A DNA stretch of 64,000 nt from Distichodus sexfasciatus. Taxonomy: Eukaryota; Chordata; Actinopteri; Characiformes; Distichodontidae. The DNA lies in contig JAVGVS010000298.1 in NCBI GenBank assembly GCA_032718565.1, forward strand, positions 184,241 through 248,240, read 5' to 3'. The number at the start of each line of letters is the position of its first letter. Position 1 is the first letter of the stretch. Below the pieces are notes generated by a model. That model ran no database searches. It was given only the letters and a program-made list of their open reading frames with translations, and had not been told where the DNA came from. The translations under genes were made by a program, and so were the position numbers. This document shows positions 59,015 through 64,000 of this stretch, piece by piece.

Positions 59015-61176
59015 CTATGTCATTTCCATCTTCTGCTTCAGGGTGAGGTACTGGAACGAGACAGAAAGAAGAACGTGGAACAATGACATGTTCTTTAGTA
59101 AATGAAGACAGACACCCAGTGCTGGGAACGGGTTACTCGCAGCAATTACTCTTGTTAATTACAATTTATCTCAAGTACGTGTGAAACAAATGATAAAATA
59201 AGATTTTTTCTTATGTACTTTCTTCCTGCTAGCGATGGCCTGCTGGATCCACAACAGCTCCATGGTCAGAGTGTTCCTGTGGTGTCTCAGAGTCTCGGGT
59301 TCACGTGCCATGTCTTTTACTAAAGAACGCTGCTGATGTCCTGCCAGAAAACACACATTCACATTTATGCCATTGAGCAGACACTCTCACCCAAAACCAC
59401 CAGCCATTTTCCCAATTACAGGAAGAGTCTCCCTGGAGCAACTTGGGGTTAAGGGTCTTGCTTAGAGACTCAGTGATGGTAATGCTGGAGGGAGGGTAGG
59501 ATTCGATCCCACGAACTCTTGGTTCAGAGGTGAGTGTCCTAACCACTAGAACATTACCACCCAGAGTTTACTTTATTGTACTTCATGATCATTCCACATG
59601 GCTGCCCTTAAAATCCCAAACGCTAATCATAAGCTCAGTTATAGTTCTGCTCTTTTACTTTTCTAACTTCCTTATACTAAATTAAACATAGATGCCACAG
59701 TCTGAAATTTACCCCCAAAATAAGTCTAGGTCTGAACCACTCATGATGGAAAAACAAACACGTCATTGTGAACACAGCACAGCACAACACACCACACCAC
59801 GCACCACAACCAAATGTGACCTCTGCATTTGACTCATCCATGAAGGAGCAATGGGCAACACCCAGGGAGCGGTGCTTGGCCTCGGTATTTTACTCATGAG
59901 TACCTCAGTGGTACCTGTTTGGGATTCGAACCGGCGAACACCGTAACTGTTATGCTACCAACTGTCCCAAAGATATCTGAATGATTGTATAACTGTCATG
60001 GTAACACATTAAGACCAACCACAAACCTTTTTGCATGAAATTGCTGTAATTCATTTCCAAACTGTTCAAGTTCTCCTTCATCCCATCCTCTCGCTCTTCC
60101 TCTCTCTCTCCCTCGTCCCCTGGTGGTGTGGAGCTCGGCTCGACGTCCCTCTTTGGGCTCTGGCTGGGTTCCTCGTCTCTTTCGGGTACTAAAATCTCAG
60201 TACAGGAGAGAGGTTTTTCACTCACTTCTGTCTCATCCTTCTTTTTCTCCGGACTCCCGGAACGACGTTGGTTTTGTACCTTTGGTGAGCAGTATTTGAA
60301 CGGGAACAACCTTCTTTCCTGATAAAGTAACAAAAAAAACAAGCAATACGTGAAACGGAGGATTAAAAACTCAACACACTTTGAGCAAATAAAGAAGTGA
60401 ATGAGTCTTACATCATCTGTAAAGTGAGGCACAGGGATGATGCTGCCTCTCCAGTTCAGGTGGTCCAAATGGCCTTCAAGTTCCTTCACAATGTCCTCAA
60501 ATTCAGTTTGGACTGACTTCAGATCTTTCCTGATCAAATAACCACGACACCATGCCTATGCAAAACAAAACATGTATTTATTAATTATTGATAAACAATA
60601 TTTCAGCACCATAATAACTCCAGCGTAAAGAACAGTTCATGATGCTAATTTTGCTGGTTTGATGCTGCTCAGGAATAGTGGTTAACAGATTATCTGCACC
60701 AACTTTTGTCATTTTTATGGATGACAGTATGTGGTATCAATATAATTTTTAAATTAATATAACAATTTATTAAAATACATTTGAGAACGTTTGCCACTGT
60801 TAAATTGAGAAACAACTTTCAATTTCGTCTTTTACCAATTTTATTTATATACATTTTTTTATTCATTCATTTATTTGTTTGTTCACGTGTTTACCTTGAT
60901 ATAAAAATGGCTGCTGGGAGATTGCACATTTGGTATTAAAAACAAGATGAAAAGTTCTCAGAATTAAACACAAGTTAAAGGCATTTAAATTAAGTTTTAA
61001 ATCGTATCAGTCGAACCCTAATTCACATTCATATGCTCTAATCTTAATTATTTACAAGTGTCCAATCGACTCCAATAAGGTAACGTCCCTGAAAATATGC
61101 ACAAAGCAAATAAAATAAATCGTAACTTTACCTGAAAATTGACTATATTCCGTATCCACTTTTGTCTATCCATCAT
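59015..61176 (-). CDS. iqcc: IQCC, IQ motif-containing protein C, five exons
   Basis: IQCC is an IQ-motif protein; such motifs bind calmodulin or related EF-hand proteins. Its cellular role is little known. Exons 61176-61132, 60555-60412, 60318-60027, 59340-59219 and 59050-59015 join in phase to 212 residues. An IQ motif (FQAWCRGYLIR) spans the exon 1/2 junction at about residues 14-24. It is followed by EFEDIVKELEGHL and LNWRGSIIPVPHF, matching human VREVEGDLGTLQW. Exon 3 is charged and low in complexity (KKKDETEVSEK, EGEREEEREDG). Exon 4 holds LRHHRNTLTMELLWIQQAI, close to human LQYHRSHLAMELLWLQQAI. The last exon, YLTLKQKMEMT then stop, matches the human YLLLKQ position. There are two tandem ATGs; the first is used here. 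The protein is less than half the human length because the long C-terminal region is missing. It lies upstream of DCDC2B on the same strand, as in human. Confidence 0.92.
59362..59572 (-). mobile_element. V-SINE in IQCC intron 3
   Basis: On the complement, the tRNA-like head has CTAGTGGTTAGGACAC and GGGATCGAATCC. It is followed by the core AGACCCTTAACCCCAAG-type and AGAGTGTCTGCTCAATG. It lies about 20 bases from the exon 4 acceptor. Confidence 0.7.
59762..59970 (-). mobile_element. tRNA-derived SINE S1 in IQCC intron 3
   Basis: The complement has GTAGCATAACAGTTACGG on the A-box side, CCGGTTCGAATCCC as the B box, the TACTCATGAGTAAAATA core, and the TGTGCTGTGCTGTGTTCACA tail. Confidence 0.7.
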
Positions 61177-61450
61177 AAGCGTTGGATCATCACAAATCTT
61201 TCATGGAAATTGGGAGTTTTTATGCCTCGTCTCAACAAAAACACAAACTACGGTTAGGAAGACTAGTACGTACTAAGTAGTAAGCTGAAATACGTTCGAC
61301 CCAATACATTTACACACTACTTAGTACGGTAGTATGCGCAGAGAACGTTAAGACGTGAAGATGGGCCAGTTCCTGACTTCTTCCGGTTTGCACTTTCTTG
61401 ATGAAATGACCGTTAGAGGGCGCTCGTGTCAACATCCATTGCTAGCACTT
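61177..61450. promoter_or_regulatory. IQCC promoter region, with ETS-like site
   Basis: This is the upstream region of IQCC. It holds an ETS-type core (CTTCCGGTTT at 61380-61389, which reads AACCGGAAG on the gene's strand), ATGCGCAG at 61334-61341 and more CpG than its surroundings. No TATA box is obvious. ETS cores are common in housekeeping and divergent promoters. Whether a plus-strand gene starts here is unknown. Confidence 0.35.
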
Positions 61451-64000
61451 TGCTCCTTTACAAACAAACCGATTGAGAAATAAATATGTATCTTTGTATC
61501 TTAGCTCTAATTAATATTTGTATTAAATGTATAACGTTATTGTACTCAGCTAACAACGTCAGCTAACGTTATCGATCCGAAACGTATAAAATTTGCGTTT
61601 AAGCGAGTCCCTCTTATCGCTTTTGGACTCGATCGTGATCGCCCCTATAGGATGTACAATGTATTGCAGCGTTTAATAAAGAATAAAATAAAGATCATCG
61701 TCCTCTAGTGCACTGGAGCAACAAAAATTATTAAAAGATTATACATTTCTGAATTGAGTTTAGAATGTATAAAATGTGGTCCAAACCAGAGTTTAAAACC
61801 CGCAGGAATATAAAATATTTCTTAAAACAACAACAACAACAACAACAACAACTGTTTGCCTTTCTGAATACCCATTGTGTTCTTGCTTTTCAAACCGATA
61901 GCGATAAAATTATTTAAAATTATTTAGAACACTTAGAACTATTAAATTGAGGGACATGTTTCAAGTTTACCTTTTCAAGTAGTATTAATTAACAGAACTG
62001 TATTTTATTCATTCACTCATTTTTTGTTGTTTGTTCACTTGTTTAACTTGATGTGAAAATGGCGGCTGGTAGACCGCTGCAAATTTTGTGTTAAAACCTG
62101 ATTAAAAGTAGAATCAAACACAAGTCAAATGCTATAAATCATGTCGGTCGAACCCTAATTCACACAATAATATAGAGATTCGTGCATTCATGATGTTAAT
62201 ATTAATACCACATGTAATAAAACGTAAGAAATTATCAGGAGCGACTTTTTGTTTTATTTTACTAGTCAAGAGACAAAGCATACAAATACAAAAACAAAAC
62301 AATTATTAAAGCATGAAACATTTCTGAATTGTGTTCATGTATTTCTCATAAAGCTGAGGCAAATCTCAGTAATCTTTGCAAGAATGTATAAAATGCAAAT
62401 CATCAGAGTTGAGCTCGCAGGAATATAAAATGTTTCAGCAAAAAATCTGTTTTCCTTTTTGAATAACCGTTGTGCTCCGTGTTTTAATGTGCTTTGGCCA
62501 CAAATCGCTGAATTTTTCCTTTCTCTATTCACCAATTACTAAATTGATTCCAGCGGTTTATTAATAATCTGACTAAATTAACTGATTGGAACTGAGCAGG
62601 ATAAGGACTGATACATTCTCCTTTTCCAAAACATAAAGCAGTTGCAAAAGGTTTCTCTCATAAAGAAAAGCTCAGTCCCTTCTAAGAATCACCACAAGGC
62701 AAAATCGCCTTTATGGATGATGAGAGTTCGTTCTCCTTTTAAGCACAGCATCAACAGAAAAATAACTACATTATTAATTAACTAAAATGTCATACAGCCA
62801 GTAGATAATGCAAACAACAATCTACTAATCATGCTGTTACACTTTACATAAGGATGCCCAACTCTGGTGCTGGAAGGTAGTAAGAAATTAATTCAAAATT
62901 ATCTTCAGATATAGCCTGCGGCAAGACAATTAATTAAGATGTAAAAATCTAACGTTACCTAATAATTAATACAAGTTAATGACCAAGTAGATGGCAAGCT
63001 TTGGTTTCCAGGTTCAGCAGGAGTAGTGATGGATGGAGCATCAGAATTGGACACTAACAGTTTAAATAAATATCATTCACAAATTCATGTTCATTGTCCT
63101 GACTTGACTAAAAAACGTTTCTTTTCTGCAATACTGCTCGACTTCAAAAATGTTAGTATTTCACAAATAATATCACAATATCAAGACCAGTTTTTTAGAC
63201 CCAAGTATAAATGTTCCAGTTTAAAGGAGAACCCAGGAATTATAGCAAACAATGACTTTAAATATATACTTTTTTTGTAAATGAGTGTGCCCTTTTAAGC
63301 CCCTAAAGCTTCTTTAAACAAGACAAGAAATAAATGATTTCTGCTACAAACCGAGGGGAGGCACCTTGTAAGCTCTGACTAAAATAAGCCCTGAGCAAGT
63401 CGATGGCTACTTGTGGAAAATGTCTAAAGACAGAATGTAATGAGTCAGAGAATTATAAAATCTCATGTCAAACACTGAAACAAAGGAATAATTTTAGGTT
63501 TCCAAAAAGATGGGGGACACTAAACCTATCAACCTATCAAGAGCAGGCTGGACGTCACGAATTAAAGTCTGACTTAGAAGTTTCTCCAGCACTTTCACCA
63601 CTGGGCCCTGGAGCAAGACATCCGAGCCCAAGTCGTGAAATATAGTCAGTGACAAAATTTTATGCACCTTAAAGCTTCACCCTTCTTAAAACATTAGCTA
63701 TGTAGTGAGACTTTCCACATATCTCTGAAATAAAACAGCCAAAAACTCACAGAAGACTAACCATCAGTTTCTGTGAAAGTTCTTGAAACAATGGGTTTTG
63801 AATGCATGAAAAAGTCTTTTGTTGTGCCCTTTGCTGTTGCAGCTTCTTAGTTTTCTGTTTCTCTCCTCACATTGAGCAGGTCGAATTCAAGGGCCGGAGG
63901 TCTTGGGCAGGTCCTGATTCTCTGCCAGGTGCAACTTCTGTCTGTTAAAAAATGCATTAAGGATCTGTGTAGTGACATTGATATTCTGTATTTGCATGTA
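61450..64000. other. AT-rich flank with no recognised gene
   Basis: Apart from an (AAC)n run at about 61825-61851 and a related pair of segments (60780-61020 and 61930-62160 share the GTCGAACCCTAATTCACA end and a GAAAATGGCGGCTGGTAG-like word), I see no exon I can name. By human synteny CCDC28B would be expected on this side, but no exon matching it was found. Confidence 0.4.

Noticed and set aside
61450..64000. Search for CCDC28B exons expected from human synteny
   Set aside because: No segment on the minus strand resembled its coiled-coil sequence. It may lie beyond the window or be absent.

Overview
This is a eukaryotic, AT-rich window with split genes, best explained as a teleost fish chromosome. 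The evidence is GT..AG-spliced exons of five vertebrate genes in a background packed with fish-type repeats: tRNA-derived SINEs, V-SINE cores, L2/RTE/Rex3-like LINE ends, and mariner- and hAT-like MITEs. Nothing bacterial, plasmid, phage or CRISPR-like is present. Most long open frames lie in repeats or introns; the real exons are short. I joined them by phase and by remembered similarity to vertebrate families, because no search could be run.

Layout, left to right. (1) About 1-10.4 kb, minus strand: the first three coding exons of BRF1 (RNA polymerase III factor TFIIIB90); the rest lies off the left edge. Its introns are full of nested MITEs. (2) 10.4-19.2 kb: intergenic, with a CpG-rich patch, LINE 3' ends and a large inverted repeat. 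(3) 19.26-30.81 kb, plus strand: a B7 family gene most like CD276/B7-H3 (signal peptide, V-set, C-set, transmembrane segment). Its C-set domain has Phe at both canonical cysteine positions. (4) 30.8-35.0 kb: nested transposons. (5) 35.06-39.93 kb, plus strand: a complete five-exon TMEM234. Its 3' end shows a tandem duplication in which one copy of the last exon appears to have been lost. (6) 39.9-43.8 kb: the convergent intergenic gap, with a MITE inside a MITE and a minisatellite. (7) 43.77-55.72 kb, minus strand: DCDC2B, with two doublecortin domains. The linker exons contain an in-frame TGA and a one-base phase mismatch. (8) 59.0-61.18 kb, minus strand: a complete five-exon IQCC. (9) 61.2-64 kb: a promoter-like stretch, then AT-rich sequence with no gene I recognise.

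IQCC, DCDC2B and TMEM234, with TMEM234 convergent to the other two, reproduce the order and orientation I recall for human chromosome 1p35. The left side differs: a B7-like gene and BRF1 stand where EIF3I would be expected. The genes are not a functional operon. They cover Pol III initiation, immune co-signalling, a small membrane protein, a microtubule/cilium-type doublecortin protein and a calmodulin-binding IQ protein. The most interesting signals are the altered C-set core of the B7 gene, the damaged linker of DCDC2B, and the duplication around the last exon of TMEM234.
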